From NCBI RefSeq assembly GCF_033898505.1, contig NZ_JAXAFK010000001.1, positions 62,001 to 126,000 on the forward strand: DNA of 64,000 bases. The letters are read 5' to 3'. The first letter of the stretch is position 1. Each line of letters begins with the position of its first letter. A program made the translations under genes and the position numbers. The notes below the pieces were generated by a model. The model searched no databases. It saw only the letters and a list, made by a program, of their open reading frames with translations, and was not told where the DNA came from. The stretch is from Pectobacterium carotovorum (GTDB taxonomy: Bacteria > Pseudomonadota > Gammaproteobacteria > Enterobacterales > Enterobacteriaceae). Below, piece by piece: positions 54,725 to 63,914 of this stretch.

Positions 54725-54935
54725 CAGTTTCTTTGAGATAGTTTCTTCTGGTTATGATATCTATCTGTTTAAAAACATATTGCATAACTGGAGCGATGAA
54801 TTCTGTCTGAAGATATTAAAATCAATCGCGAAGTTAATTAAGAATTCGATGTTATTAATCATCGTTGGCACAAAGAAAATAACCGCTGGCCATGCGGTCG
54901 TTGAGATTAAATTAAACGCGGTGCTGAAGGGGTGA
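54725..54935 (+). pseudogene. C-terminal fragment of the same O-methyltransferase gene, copy 2
   Basis: Aligned by eye with 35681-36032, this copy starts with the same bases, reads SFFEIVSSGYDIYLFKNILH, and ends at the equivalent stop. It lacks exactly 141 bases, lost between the repeats TTAATCAT and TTAACCAT seen in copy 1 at 35811 and 35952; 352 minus 141 equals its 211 bases. Many substitutions show that the duplication is old. Confidence 0.8.
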
Positions 54936-55560
54936 ATATGGAAAGCGCTCTATTTTCTATGTTTTATTCATGCTTTTCTAATGACTGCTGTTATTAAAGT
55001 CATGTTATTAAAAACAGTATTGACACTGTTTTTAAAATCCGTAGATTGGTTAGTAACAGCAGTTAAATTTTCAGCCTGCTGTGATGTTAAAGACAGTGAA
55101 TATGTTCTTTAACACGTATTTTGCGATACAGGTCACGAAATAGTTTTGTATGGGGAATCGATGTTGAGAAAACTTCATATTCTCACTCGATGATGCTTTA
55201 AGGCCACGTAGTCAGTACCGACAATCGCAAAAATGGGGCGAAAGCGCGATGATGTAAGGCCATGATTTTGTTTTTATTGGTTGCGATTAGGTGTTGGTTT
55301 AGTGATGTGAAAGATATCGCAACGGGAGTAAGGCCACGCATCAAAGAGTCTATATCGCGATGGGGGATGTACTTGTTAACCTGCCATATCTTTGAATGGT
55401 GATAAGGTTGGCAGACTGTTTAAATCAGTAAATATAGGGAGGTTTAGCTCATTTTATTACCCAATATTATCTGTTATAAACATGTACATTTGAAACAGTA
55501 CCAATAGTAGTAAAATTTTATTAAGTCAATGAATGTTAAATCTTAAATTTTTAGTATCTT
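54936..55560. other. 625-base AT-rich non-coding region
   Basis: No coding frame, RNA gene or repeat family was recognised. Several short inverted A/T tracts occur. It separates the giant-protein locus from the hydrolase gene. Confidence 0.5.
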
Positions 55561-55591
55561 AAAAGCCCTGGCTAATATAGTCAGGGCTTTT
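55561..55591. terminator. terminator of the hydrolase gene
   Basis: Perfect ten-base-pair stem AAAAGCCCTG / CAGGGCTTTT with an 11-base loop, flanked by A- and T-rich ends. It is about 30 bases past the reverse-strand stop codon and can work in both directions. Confidence 0.8.
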
Positions 55592-55621
55592 ATCATTTGG
55601 GACCGTTGCTATATCAAGCCG

Positions 55622-56641
55622 TTATTTCAGGTGTTTTTGCAACTCTGCACCTGCCTGATCCAGCGCGGTGATGACCGTTGGCTCCTCGCTCAGTGGATTC
55701 AGCAGGCCGTAATCATGGATCATGCCGTTGTAGCGAGTCACGGTCACGGGGACGCCTGCTGCATCCAGCTTACGCCCGAACGCTTCGCCTTCATCACGCA
55801 GTACGTCCAGCTCTGCCGTCTGAATCAGCGTCTGCGGGAAACCTTTTAACTGTTCAGTACTGGCACGAAGCGGGGAGGCAAGAATGTTGTTACGGTCAGC
55901 CGCGCGGGTCGTGTAGTTATCCCAGAACCACTTCATCATGTTTTTCGTCAGGAAATAGCCCTTTTCATACTGGTTGTAGGACGCGTTGTCGAAGTTCGCA
56001 TCCGTTACGGGCCACAGCATGACGTTATAACGAATTTTCGGCCCGCCGAATTGTTTGGCTTGCAGTGCAACGGAGGCGACCATGTTACCACCGACGCTGT
56101 TGCCGACCAGCGCCAGACGACTACCGTCCACACCAATTTCCTGACCGTGCTCGGCTACCCACCTCGTCGCTTCATAAGCCTGATTGATGGCCACAGGGAA
56201 GCGTGCTTCAGGGGAGGGGGTGTAATCCACATACACCGCTGCGGCACCGGACGCTCTGACCAAATCGCGGATTAAACGCTCATGGGTCGGGAAATCACCC
56301 AACACCCAACCGCCGCCATGGAAAAACATGAACACGGGCAACGTACCGGATGCATTTTCCGGCTTCACGATTTTCAGCTTAATAGCCTGACCGTTCACCT
56401 GGATGGTTTTTTCAGACACCTGTGCGGCTGGCAGCTTCACGCCCTGTTGCGCGCCGATCAGAACCTGACGCGCTTCCTGTGGGGTCATCTGCTCTATCGG
56501 TTTGCCCTTACCGGAATTCAGGACATCAAGAAATGCCTTTACGCCAGCGGTCGGTGCAGGCGCATTGATCGGCTGAGCAGAAGCGACGGATGTCATAGAT
56601 GCGAACACGGCAGAAGTCAGGATGGTGGAGACGGTTTTCAT
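55622..56641 (-). CDS. secreted alpha/beta hydrolase (HSL-type esterase)
   Basis: A 339-residue esterase/lipase of the hormone-sensitive lipase family. The oxyanion-hole motif HGGG is at residues 108-111, the nucleophile elbow GNSVGG at about 180-185 (Ser182), an acid in AELDVLRDEG, and the histidine in YNGMIHDYGLL. The start MKTVSTILTS, preceded by AAGGCC, opens a Sec signal peptide ending ASAQ; the longer frame is rejected. The substrate is unknown, perhaps a plant ester or an organic peroxide product. It is divergent from the OhrR-like gene, with a perfect palindrome between them. Confidence 0.85.
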   Translation of the reverse strand: MKTVSTILTSAVFASMTSVASAQPINAPAPTAGVKAFLDVLNSGKGKPIEQMTPQEARQVLIGAQQGVKLPAAQVSEKTIQVNGQAIKLKIVKPENASGTLPVFMFFHGGGWVLGDFPTHERLIRDLVRASGAAAVYVDYTPSPEARFPVAINQAYEATRWVAEHGQEIGVDGSRLALVGNSVGGNMVASVALQAKQFGGPKIRYNVMLWPVTDANFDNASYNQYEKGYFLTKNMMKWFWDNYTTRAADRNNILASPLRASTEQLKGFPQTLIQTAELDVLRDEGEAFGRKLDAAGVPVTVTRYNGMIHDYGLLNPLSEEPTVITALDQAGAELQKHLK

Positions 56642-56726
56642 GATGTTGGCCTTTTTTAAAATCGTGTGGTTGATAGGTTCAATTGGGTTGCTTTTTATAA
56701 CTACGCTATTAAATCGCATAAACAAT

Positions 56727-56740
56727 ACTTGTGCACAAGT
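56727..56740. promoter_or_regulatory. MarR/OhrR-type operator palindrome
   Basis: Perfect 14-base palindrome ACTTGTGCACAAGT between the divergent hydrolase and OhrR-like regulator starts (86 and 61 bases away). MarR-family proteins bind such sequences. Confidence 0.75.
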
Positions 56741-56800
56741 TACTTTTGGTCAAACGTTATTTATAATTTTTTTAAGCTTGTGAGTAACGGAGTATTTAAA

Positions 56801-57223
56801 ATGAAAGAAAACAGTACCCTGGGTGAACTGCTGTGCTTCTCTCTGTATTCGGTCGCCAATGCACTGATCCGTCAGTATCGACCGCTGCTGAAAGAATTCG
56901 ATCTGACTTACCCGCAGTTTGTCGTCCTTCTGTCCCTGTACGATCAGGACAATATCCTGCTCAAAGAACTGAGTGAGAAAACGCTGTTTGATTCAGGGAC
57001 GCTGACGCCGCTTGTCCAGAAGCTGGAAGCCAAGGAATTTTTAAACCGTGTGGCGGTTGCGGGTGATGAGCGCATGAAGAAAGTGGTGCTGACTGACAAG
57101 GCGCTTGCGCTGAAAGAACGGATTGTCGACCTGCCAAATCAGATGCGTTGCTCTATGCGCATGAAGGATGAGGATCTGAATATGCTGCGACAGCTTTCCA
57201 AAAATCTGCTGGAAGATTTATAG
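56801..57223 (+). CDS. OhrR-like MarR-family redox regulator
   Basis: A 140-residue winged-helix regulator resembling OhrR: LGELLCFSLYSVANALIRQY with a cysteine at residue 12 in the position of the peroxide-sensing Cys, LTYPQFVVLLSLYDQDNILL, and LFDSGTLTPLVQKLEAKEFL. Start MKENSTLGELLC at 56801 is preferred to the longer frame, as it suits the family. It probably represses itself and the divergent hydrolase through the palindrome, releasing on organic peroxide or similar oxidants. A classic OhrR partner, the peroxidase Ohr, is absent here. Confidence 0.82.
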   Translation: MKENSTLGELLCFSLYSVANALIRQYRPLLKEFDLTYPQFVVLLSLYDQDNILLKELSEKTLFDSGTLTPLVQKLEAKEFLNRVAVAGDERMKKVVLTDKALALKERIVDLPNQMRCSMRMKDEDLNMLRQLSKNLLEDL

Positions 57224-57253
57224 CTGGGTGGGGCAGGTGTTAGATTCTTGAAT

Positions 57254-57276
57254 GCCACACCCGCGCTGGGTGTGGC
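57254..57276. terminator. bidirectional terminator between OhrR-like and MFS genes
   Basis: A nine-base-pair stem (GCCACACCC, loop GCGCT, GGGTGTGGC) in the 61-base convergent gap. Confidence 0.65.
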
Positions 57277-57284
57277 GTACCGCT

Positions 57285-58472
57285 TTATTGTGCGCGAACT
57301 CGCACGCCCGCAAACACAATCACCATTGCCGATACCAGCAGTAATCCGCTGCCCGCAAATACACCGCTGGCTCCGTTGAGGTCAAATATCACCCCGCCAC
57401 CTGCGGCACCCGCTCCGATGGCAAATTGGATCGATGCTACCAGTAAACCGCCCGCGCTTTCGGCTTCGTCCGGTACGGTGGTCGCAAGCCAGGTTGACCA
57501 GCCCACGGGAACCAGACCAAACGCAAATCCCCACATCGCTACCAGCAGGCCGTCCAGCATCGCCAGATGTCCAAAGGCCACCATGGTCAGCGCCAGAACG
57601 CCCATTACAAAGGGCACCAGCGCCAGCGTCAGGCGTAAGTTTCGCGCCAGTAGGTAACCAGCAATTGAAGTACCGACAAAATTAGCGAGGCCAAAGCCGA
57701 GTAAAATCAGGGAAATGCTTTCGACGCTTGCCTGCCCGACGGTTTCCAGAAACGGACGCAGGTAGGTAAAGAAGGCGAAATGTCCGCTGAAGATCAGCAC
57801 CGTTGCCAGCAATCCGCCGATCATGCCCGGACGACGCAGCACGCGAAGCAGTGTTCCCAGACTACCGCTGCTTTCCGGCTTCATTGATGGCAACACCGAG
57901 AGCTGCCACAATAGTGCCAGAGCGCTCGGCAGGATGCAGAGGATAAAGACGTTGCGCCAGCCAATCAAACTCCCCAGATAGCTGCCAAGCGGTGCCGCAA
58001 CGACGGTGGCAATCGACACGCTGGAGAAGATCACCGCCAGCGCTTTCGGTACTTTATCCTCAGGCACAAGGCGCATCGCCGTGGCGGTGGACATGGCCCA
58101 GAATCCACCAATGGCAACGCCTAGCAGTAAACGCCCGAATAGCAGCACATGCAGATTGGGAGCAAACGCGACCAACAGGCTGGAGATGATTTGCAGCACT
58201 GAGAAAAACATCAACACCCAACGGCGGTCGATACTTTTGGTCGCCGGCGTGATGAGCAATCCGGTCACCAGCGCGACCAGCGCCGTCGCCGTCACCGCCT
58301 GGCCTGCCATTCCCTCCGTGACGCCTAAACTGGTCGCCATCGGCGTTAATAAACTGGCTGGTAGAAACTCAGCCGTAATCAGGCCAAATACCCCCAATCC
58401 CAGTGAATAAACGGCTCGCCAGGCGGGTTTTACGGGCGCGATGGCCTCACTTGCCGCTATACATGAATTCAT
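57285..58472 (-). CDS. NepI-like MFS efflux transporter
   Basis: A 395-residue, 12-helix major facilitator. It aligns in memory with E. coli NepI, a purine ribonucleoside exporter: AEFLPASLLTPMATSLGVTE, then RLLLGVAIGGFWAMSTATAM, LGSLIGWRNVFIL and FGLVPVGWSTWLATTVPDEA. The start MNSCIAASEAI is preferred because GAGAGAG precedes it; the longer frame adds 19 residues. Substrate is inferred, not proven. The divergent AraC-family gene probably controls it. Confidence 0.8.
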   Translation of the reverse strand: MNSCIAASEAIAPVKPAWRAVYSLGLGVFGLITAEFLPASLLTPMATSLGVTEGMAGQAVTATALVALVTGLLITPATKSIDRRWVLMFFSVLQIISSLLVAFAPNLHVLLFGRLLLGVAIGGFWAMSTATAMRLVPEDKVPKALAVIFSSVSIATVVAAPLGSYLGSLIGWRNVFILCILPSALALLWQLSVLPSMKPESSGSLGTLLRVLRRPGMIGGLLATVLIFSGHFAFFTYLRPFLETVGQASVESISLILLGFGLANFVGTSIAGYLLARNLRLTLALVPFVMGVLALTMVAFGHLAMLDGLLVAMWGFAFGLVPVGWSTWLATTVPDEAESAGGLLVASIQFAIGAGAAGGGVIFDLNGASGVFAGSGLLLVSAMVIVFAGVRVRAQ

Positions 58473-58587
58473 CTGTTGCTCTCTCGTTAGAAAAATGTGA
58501 CAACCGTCACGAAGCATAGAGCGTTCCACATGGACGATCTATGACATATACTCTTCACTTATTGATTATTCGTCCGGAGTTGTTGCC

Positions 58588-59544
58588 ATGACCGTTCAGT
58601 CACCTGATTTGATCAGCGAGCTTCTGCGTGGGATGCGCCTTTCCGGGGTGACATATCGCCGAATTGAAACCCATGCCCCCTTTGGTGTGTCGTTCCACTA
58701 CGAGCCTGGCAAAGCGCAGTTTCATTTTGTCAGCCAGGGGACGGCGCTGCTGCGCATGGAGAGTGGCGCGACGTTTGTGCTAAAAAGCGGAGATGCGCTG
58801 TTTATCCCCAACGGGAATTCGCATGCGCTGCTCTCTGATGAAAAGGCTGACGTCAGGCCGGTGTCGGCATTTCCCAGCGAAGCGATTTGCAATTCTGTCT
58901 GTGCGATTGACTGTGAACCGTGCCCCGATATCGAAAACACGGTGATCTTCAGCGGGTGCATGGATTTTGAACTGGGCGGAATGCAGCCGCTGATTAAAGC
59001 GATGCCGGAAGTCATGATGGTGAGCCGCCTGATGTCGACCTGGCCGGAAATCCATCCGCTTCTTGCGGCGATGGAACGTGAATCGATGACGCGTCAGGTG
59101 GGCTTCGCAGGCATTCTGGCAAGGCTGGCCGATGTGGTCGCGGCACTCATCGTGCGCGGATGGGTTGAAGCAGGCTGCGGTAAGGCGACAGGCTGGGTGC
59201 AGGTACTGCGTGACCCGCGACTGAGCCGGGCGATTTACGCGATGCATCAGAATCCGGGCGTCAACTGGAGCGTCGCGGAACTGGCAAAAGAAGCGGGCAC
59301 TTCCCGTTCCGTTTTCGCCGAGCGGTTTCTCTCCGCAACCGGCACCACGCCCGTGAAATATCTCAGCGAACTGCGCATGCGCTTAGCTGTCCAGTACATC
59401 CGTCATGAACATCAGCCGATTGAAACGGTGGCGCTACGTCTGGGTTACGGATCGCTGGCGGCGTTCAGCCGGGCATTTAAACGCATCGTAGGCCATGCAC
59501 CGGGAACGCTGCGGGAAACCCGTCAGATTTCTGAGGAGGTTTGA
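58588..59544 (+). CDS. AraC-family regulator with cupin domain
   Basis: A 318-residue regulator. Residues about 15-200 form a cupin-like sensor (FGVSFHYEPGKAQFHFVSQG, then LKSGDALFIPNGNSHALL). Two AraC helix-turn-helix units follow: WSVAELAKEAGTSRSVFAER near 237 and QPIETVALRLGYGSLAAFSR near 285. Start MTVQSPDLISELL. It is divergent from the NepI-like exporter at a distance of 115 bases, which suggests control of that gene. Confidence 0.86.
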   Translation: MTVQSPDLISELLRGMRLSGVTYRRIETHAPFGVSFHYEPGKAQFHFVSQGTALLRMESGATFVLKSGDALFIPNGNSHALLSDEKADVRPVSAFPSEAICNSVCAIDCEPCPDIENTVIFSGCMDFELGGMQPLIKAMPEVMMVSRLMSTWPEIHPLLAAMERESMTRQVGFAGILARLADVVAALIVRGWVEAGCGKATGWVQVLRDPRLSRAIYAMHQNPGVNWSVAELAKEAGTSRSVFAERFLSATGTTPVKYLSELRMRLAVQYIRHEHQPIETVALRLGYGSLAAFSRAFKRIVGHAPGTLRETRQISEEV

Positions 59545-59877
59545 TGGGGAATGATATTTGCAGCTAACGTGACCATCGTATCGATTGTTGTTGTTGGCGG
59601 TGGTATGTAAGCATCCCGGTAAACTGGCCTATTTATTTTTAGAGCTCTGCCGACATAATACAGAATGAAGAGCATAACGGCTGATGGCGTCGTTATGCTT
59701 TTGCCGTTTAAATCATCACGGAGTATTCAGATACTTCACCCGCCAACAATAACCCATCACGATAAATAACCTACGCCAAAAGACGAATTTCTTTTTTTAT
59801 CTCTGCTGTTATTTTTAAAAATGTTTATAGCAACACTGTATGTCTGATGAATATCATTTTAATGAGGAGATAAAGAT
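59545..59877. other. 333-base intergenic region
   Basis: Between the AraC gene and the ADP-ribosyltransferase-like gene. It becomes AT-rich towards the right, as expected for a promoter. A possible terminator-like GCATAACGGC...GTCGTTATGC inverted repeat lies near 59672-59699 and is followed by TTTTGCC. Confidence 0.45.
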
Positions 59878-60357
59878 ATGCCATCTATTTATTATCGTGG
59901 GGATAATCGGCCCATTGGGGACATTCAGAAAACCGGGTTCCAGCCACAAATAGAGTCGTGCCGAGGGAGAACACCACTCCAGGCAATAGCGTATATTCAG
60001 AAAATTATTAAAGATAACAATTTCAAAAGCCTTGCTGATATTGGCGCTTATATTATCAGTAGCTCAAAAGGTGACTCTGTTTCCACCTCTTGTATCCTGG
60101 ATGGTGCATCCTACGGGAAGTATAAGTATCAAATCACTGCACCGCAGAATGCCCTGTATTTTGAATTCAAACTCGATGGTAGCGTGGGTACAAAGCAGCC
60201 AGATCAAGGGAATATGTCCGGGCGCAAGCCGTACTACATTTTAACCAACGTTAACCCGGCGCTTAGTCAGTACGTTATTGTTGGCACACGGACTGCCACA
60301 CAGGAAGCCACGTTTTTTACTGATATCCCCAGTGGCTGGATAACGTTACTGAGTTAA
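59878..60357 (+). CDS. candidate mono-ADP-ribosyltransferase toxin
   Basis: A 159-residue protein with a strong GAGGAG site before MPSIYYRGDNRPIGDIQKTG. The start YRxDxRPxxxIxxxGF matches the arginine motif of pertussis/cholera-type ADP-ribosyltransferases (Arg7). A Ser-Ser-Ser run follows a hydrophobic strand at 61-63, in place of the usual STS motif. Near the end TQEATFFTDIPSGWI resembles the E-x-E region of cholera toxin (EQEVSALGGIP...GW), with Glu143 as the putative catalytic residue and Thr141 in place of the first Glu. No signal peptide. The three motifs are in the right order. Enzyme activity and target are inferred. Confidence 0.6.
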   Translation: MPSIYYRGDNRPIGDIQKTGFQPQIESCRGRTPLQAIAYIQKIIKDNNFKSLADIGAYIISSSKGDSVSTSCILDGASYGKYKYQITAPQNALYFEFKLDGSVGTKQPDQGNMSGRKPYYILTNVNPALSQYVIVGTRTATQEATFFTDIPSGWITLLS

Positions 60358-60467
60358 TTACATCTCATCATTGTCATTACTGTAACGTAACGATGCGTCA
60401 TTTTTATCGGGGTTCAAAACCTGAATGTTTTTTGTGACGTCATCAATCTTATGGCTATATATCTGCA

Positions 60468-60495
60468 ATGCCGTTGGTTTAATCAACAACGGCAT
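60468..60495 (+). terminator. rho-independent terminator
   Basis: ATGCCGTTG and CAACGGCAT form a nine-base-pair stem with a ten-base loop, followed by ATTTTTTCC. It lies 110 bases past the ADP-ribosyltransferase-like stop and probably ends its transcript. Confidence 0.75.
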
Positions 60496-60537
60496 ATTTT
60501 TTCCACATAACCAAACTTCAACAGCGAACCGTCCAGA

Positions 60538-60804
60538 CTATTGTTGTAATATGTCCAGGCTTTCTTGCAGCGAGAGAATATCGTCCGGAGATCCTTTACC
60601 TTCTACGGTATTGGTAAAGTAGCTGTAATCGAGATCAATCCATTTCTGCAATTTCGCTTCATCGTTCTCTGAATTAGTGGTGCCGGACTCGGGATCATTC
60701 AGCTTTCTATTAAGTTGAAATGTAGCATAAATTTTAATCGTACTAGTTGTCAAGACCCATAGATTGACCCGTATTTTCATAGATAGATCAGAATGATGGG
60801 TCAC
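60538..60804 (-). CDS. possible small acidic protein, doubtful
   Basis: An 88-codon reverse-strand frame, with a polar acidic C-terminal half (SENDEAKLQKWIDLDYSYF). No ribosome-binding site is evident and no family is recognised. A Met at 60780 could also start it. It lies between the toxin-like terminator and tacA, so it may be a small antidote or a chance frame. Confidence 0.3.
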   Translation of the reverse strand: MTHHSDLSMKIRVNLWVLTTSTIKIYATFQLNRKLNDPESGTTNSENDEAKLQKWIDLDYSYFTNTVEGKGSPDDILSLQESLDILQQ

Positions 60805-60864
60805 ATGCGATAAAGAAATGTCCGGTTCGTTCCTTCGGTTTGATTCCCTATGATGTCTATAAAT

Positions 60865-60885
60865 CGTAATGACATTAGCGTTACG
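60865..60885. promoter_or_regulatory. possible TacA operator
   Basis: Partial palindrome CGTAA-N11-TTACG about 50 bases before tacA, in the place where the ribbon-helix-helix antitoxin would bind for autoregulation. Confidence 0.4.
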
Positions 60886-60931
60886 CTTGCTGTATGATTA
60901 ATATCCAGAGAGTATAATCGAGGATAACATC

Positions 60932-61731
<800 letters not shown>

Positions 61732-61819
61732 GATATATTTTCAGGGTAGACATTTAGTTTAGCGAAAAACTGATGTTATAATACATGATCGAATTTACGT
61801 AACGCATGGTTGTCAAGAT

Positions 61820-62971
61820 ATGAATGTTGTGGATTTATTCTCAGGCGTAGGTGGGCTTAGCTTGGGAGCGACGCGAGCGGGGTTTCACTTGGCTGGAGCA
61901 GTTGAATTAGATAATCATGCAATATATTCCCATGCGTTAAATTTCCCTAATTCTGTACATATGCATAAAGATATAAGTCAGCTTTCTGCAGATGAAATAC
62001 TAGCTTCATGCAATTTAGATGAAATCGAATGTTTAATTGGCGGTCCTCCTTGTCAAGGATTTAGTTCTATAGGGAAAGGATTGGCTGATGACTCGAGGAA
62101 TAAATTATACATACATTTTTTTAGGTTGATCAAAGAACTATCACCTATGTGTTTTTTGGCGGAAAATGTACCGGGGATTATGAATGAAAAATATAATTCT
62201 GTTAGAGAAGAAGCTTTTTCTTTAATTCAAGATGAATACCATATACTTCATCCATTAAAAGTTACAGCCTCAAACTATGGTGCTCCAACAACTCGCACTA
62301 GGATCTTTTTTATTGGTTTTAAAAAAGGGACTGATTTTAAATTAAAAGAGTCCGATTTTTTCCCTAAAACTGGGATTGAAAACTGCTTAGTGAAAGATGC
62401 TCTTTACGGTTTGCCGGAAATAATCGAAAAAGAGTGGCAGTTAGAGTCTCAGGGGTGGCGCAGCATAAAAATGGACAAGGATGGTTATTTTTACTCAAGA
62501 CTCTGGGGACTAGTTCCTCATGGTGTCGGTGATAAAGAGTCTTTGGATAATTTGAAGCAAGGCCTAGTTTCTGGATTCCTTGGTACAGTGCATAAAGAAG
62601 AGATCATTAAGCGGTATGAGGATTTGACTTTTGGTCAGACTGATAAAATATCAAGGTCTCAACGATTAAATCCTGAAGGTTATTGTCCGACATTAAGAGC
62701 TGGTACTGCGCGAGATAAAGGTAGCTATCAAGCGGTGCGGCCTATACACCCGACACAGCCGCGAGTAATAAGTCCTAGAGAGGCTGCTAGGCTGCAAGGT
62801 TTTCCTGACTGGTTTAGATTCCATCCAACCAAATGGCATAGTTTTAGACAAATAGGTAATAGCGTTAGTCCTCTGGTTGCTGAAGCTATGCTATTACCCT
62901 TGTATAACTATTGTCTATTGGCTAAAACAGAACTTTTGAATACCATGGTACGACCTTGTAGTATTCGATAA
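61820..62971 (+). CDS. C5-cytosine DNA methyltransferase
   Basis: A 383-residue enzyme that methylates carbon 5 of cytosine in a specific DNA sequence. All core motifs are seen in order: I DLFSGVGGLSLG (residues 5-16), IV GGPPCQGFSS with the catalytic Cys78, VI AENVPG near 114, VIII TTRTRIFFIG near 160, the variable target-recognition region from about 190 to 290, then IX and X with RQIGNSVSPLVAEAM. It is AT-rich unlike the core genes, so probably acquired. Its 3' end overlaps a convergent gene by 50 bases. No restriction endonuclease is recognised in view; the convergent genes are candidates. Confidence 0.9.
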   Translation: MNVVDLFSGVGGLSLGATRAGFHLAGAVELDNHAIYSHALNFPNSVHMHKDISQLSADEILASCNLDEIECLIGGPPCQGFSSIGKGLADDSRNKLYIHFFRLIKELSPMCFLAENVPGIMNEKYNSVREEAFSLIQDEYHILHPLKVTASNYGAPTTRTRIFFIGFKKGTDFKLKESDFFPKTGIENCLVKDALYGLPEIIEKEWQLESQGWRSIKMDKDGYFYSRLWGLVPHGVGDKESLDNLKQGLVSGFLGTVHKEEIIKRYEDLTFGQTDKISRSQRLNPEGYCPTLRAGTARDKGSYQAVRPIHPTQPRVISPREAARLQGFPDWFRFHPTKWHSFRQIGNSVSPLVAEAMLLPLYNYCLLAKTELLNTMVRPCSIR

Positions 62972-63914
62972 AGTTATTGAGGTCTATATTGGCTCCTGCT
63001 GAATTGGGGCCGATAAAGAATCCAAGCTCTTCGTGGATATTATCAACTGATGCCTCAGGTAATAAAGACTCTATATGGATGCGTTCCTTTAGAGACATTA
63101 CTGGTACGTTAATATCCTTGGGTTTTATCCATTCGCCTGCATAGAAAGGCCAATTTCTAATTCTAGAGTAATTTAGAAATTTTGCTTCTTCTTCATCTGA
63201 GTTATCTAAAACAATGGCTGTGAGAGTAACCATTTGTTGACCATCCTTATATACGAATCCTGTTAGGGGATGTATTCTAATATCACTACGACCTCTCAAC
63301 CCATTTTCAACAGCACGTTTTACGGCATTAATAAGTAATGCCGGGTATTTTTTGAAACTGACATCTGACTCCGTTGATTCAACAGGGAGAAAGCTATCAG
63401 TCAAAATATCATTTAGTTTTTGGTATCTAAATGGTCTGGGGTCGCGTGTCCCTGGCTCTTTACCTAAGCTTTCTGGGTTTGCATTGAGTGTGATTTTGAA
63501 TATATCTTTAGGCTTGAGTTTGGTTATGAGATTAACTAGCTCATTTAATTGGGAATTAAGATCAGATGGAGATGCGTAGTCTAGCCAGATTATTGTTTTA
63601 TCATCAAAATTATAACGATTTATAAAATCGCCACTCATTTCTGGTCTATCACCTAGATTTATGCAAGACAATGGCTTATTGAATTGTTGTCGTTTGTGTA
63701 CGTTAGCTTCTCCTTCAATTGATATCATCTTGTTCACCTTTAACATGTTGTGAACTTGCTTAAAATCCTCGAGAAATGGTCCACCAAACCCAATATATAC
63801 ATATTCGGAAATGTTGGTGTAATTATTGAGGCGCCTTAATGATTCGATAAAGAGATTCCGCTCAATAGCTTTATTTTGCCTTAAGTGATAAGGAATACTT
63901 CCGCCTGTGCTCAT
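62922..63914 (-). CDS. unrecognised protein adjoining a DNA methyltransferase, Rossmann-like start
   Basis: A 330-residue protein beginning MSTGGSIPYHLRQNKAIERN. Not recognised with certainty. It has a G-rich turn and an acidic residue that would fit a nucleotide- or SAM-binding Rossmann fold (VYIGFGGPFLEDFKQ then MISIEGEANVHKRQ near residues 39-76), and a conserved-looking WLDYASPSDLNSQL near 110. Genes of this look occur next to DNA methyltransferases in defence islands as far as I recall. It overlaps the methyltransferase tail by 50 bases and is coupled by an ATGA overlap to the gene cut by the right edge. AT-rich codon use suggests transfer. Confidence 0.6.
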   Translation of the reverse strand: MSTGGSIPYHLRQNKAIERNLFIESLRRLNNYTNISEYVYIGFGGPFLEDFKQVHNMLKVNKMISIEGEANVHKRQQFNKPLSCINLGDRPEMSGDFINRYNFDDKTIIWLDYASPSDLNSQLNELVNLITKLKPKDIFKITLNANPESLGKEPGTRDPRPFRYQKLNDILTDSFLPVESTESDVSFKKYPALLINAVKRAVENGLRGRSDIRIHPLTGFVYKDGQQMVTLTAIVLDNSDEEEAKFLNYSRIRNWPFYAGEWIKPKDINVPVMSLKERIHIESLLPEASVDNIHEELGFFIGPNSAGANIDLNNFIEYYKVVPWYSKVLF

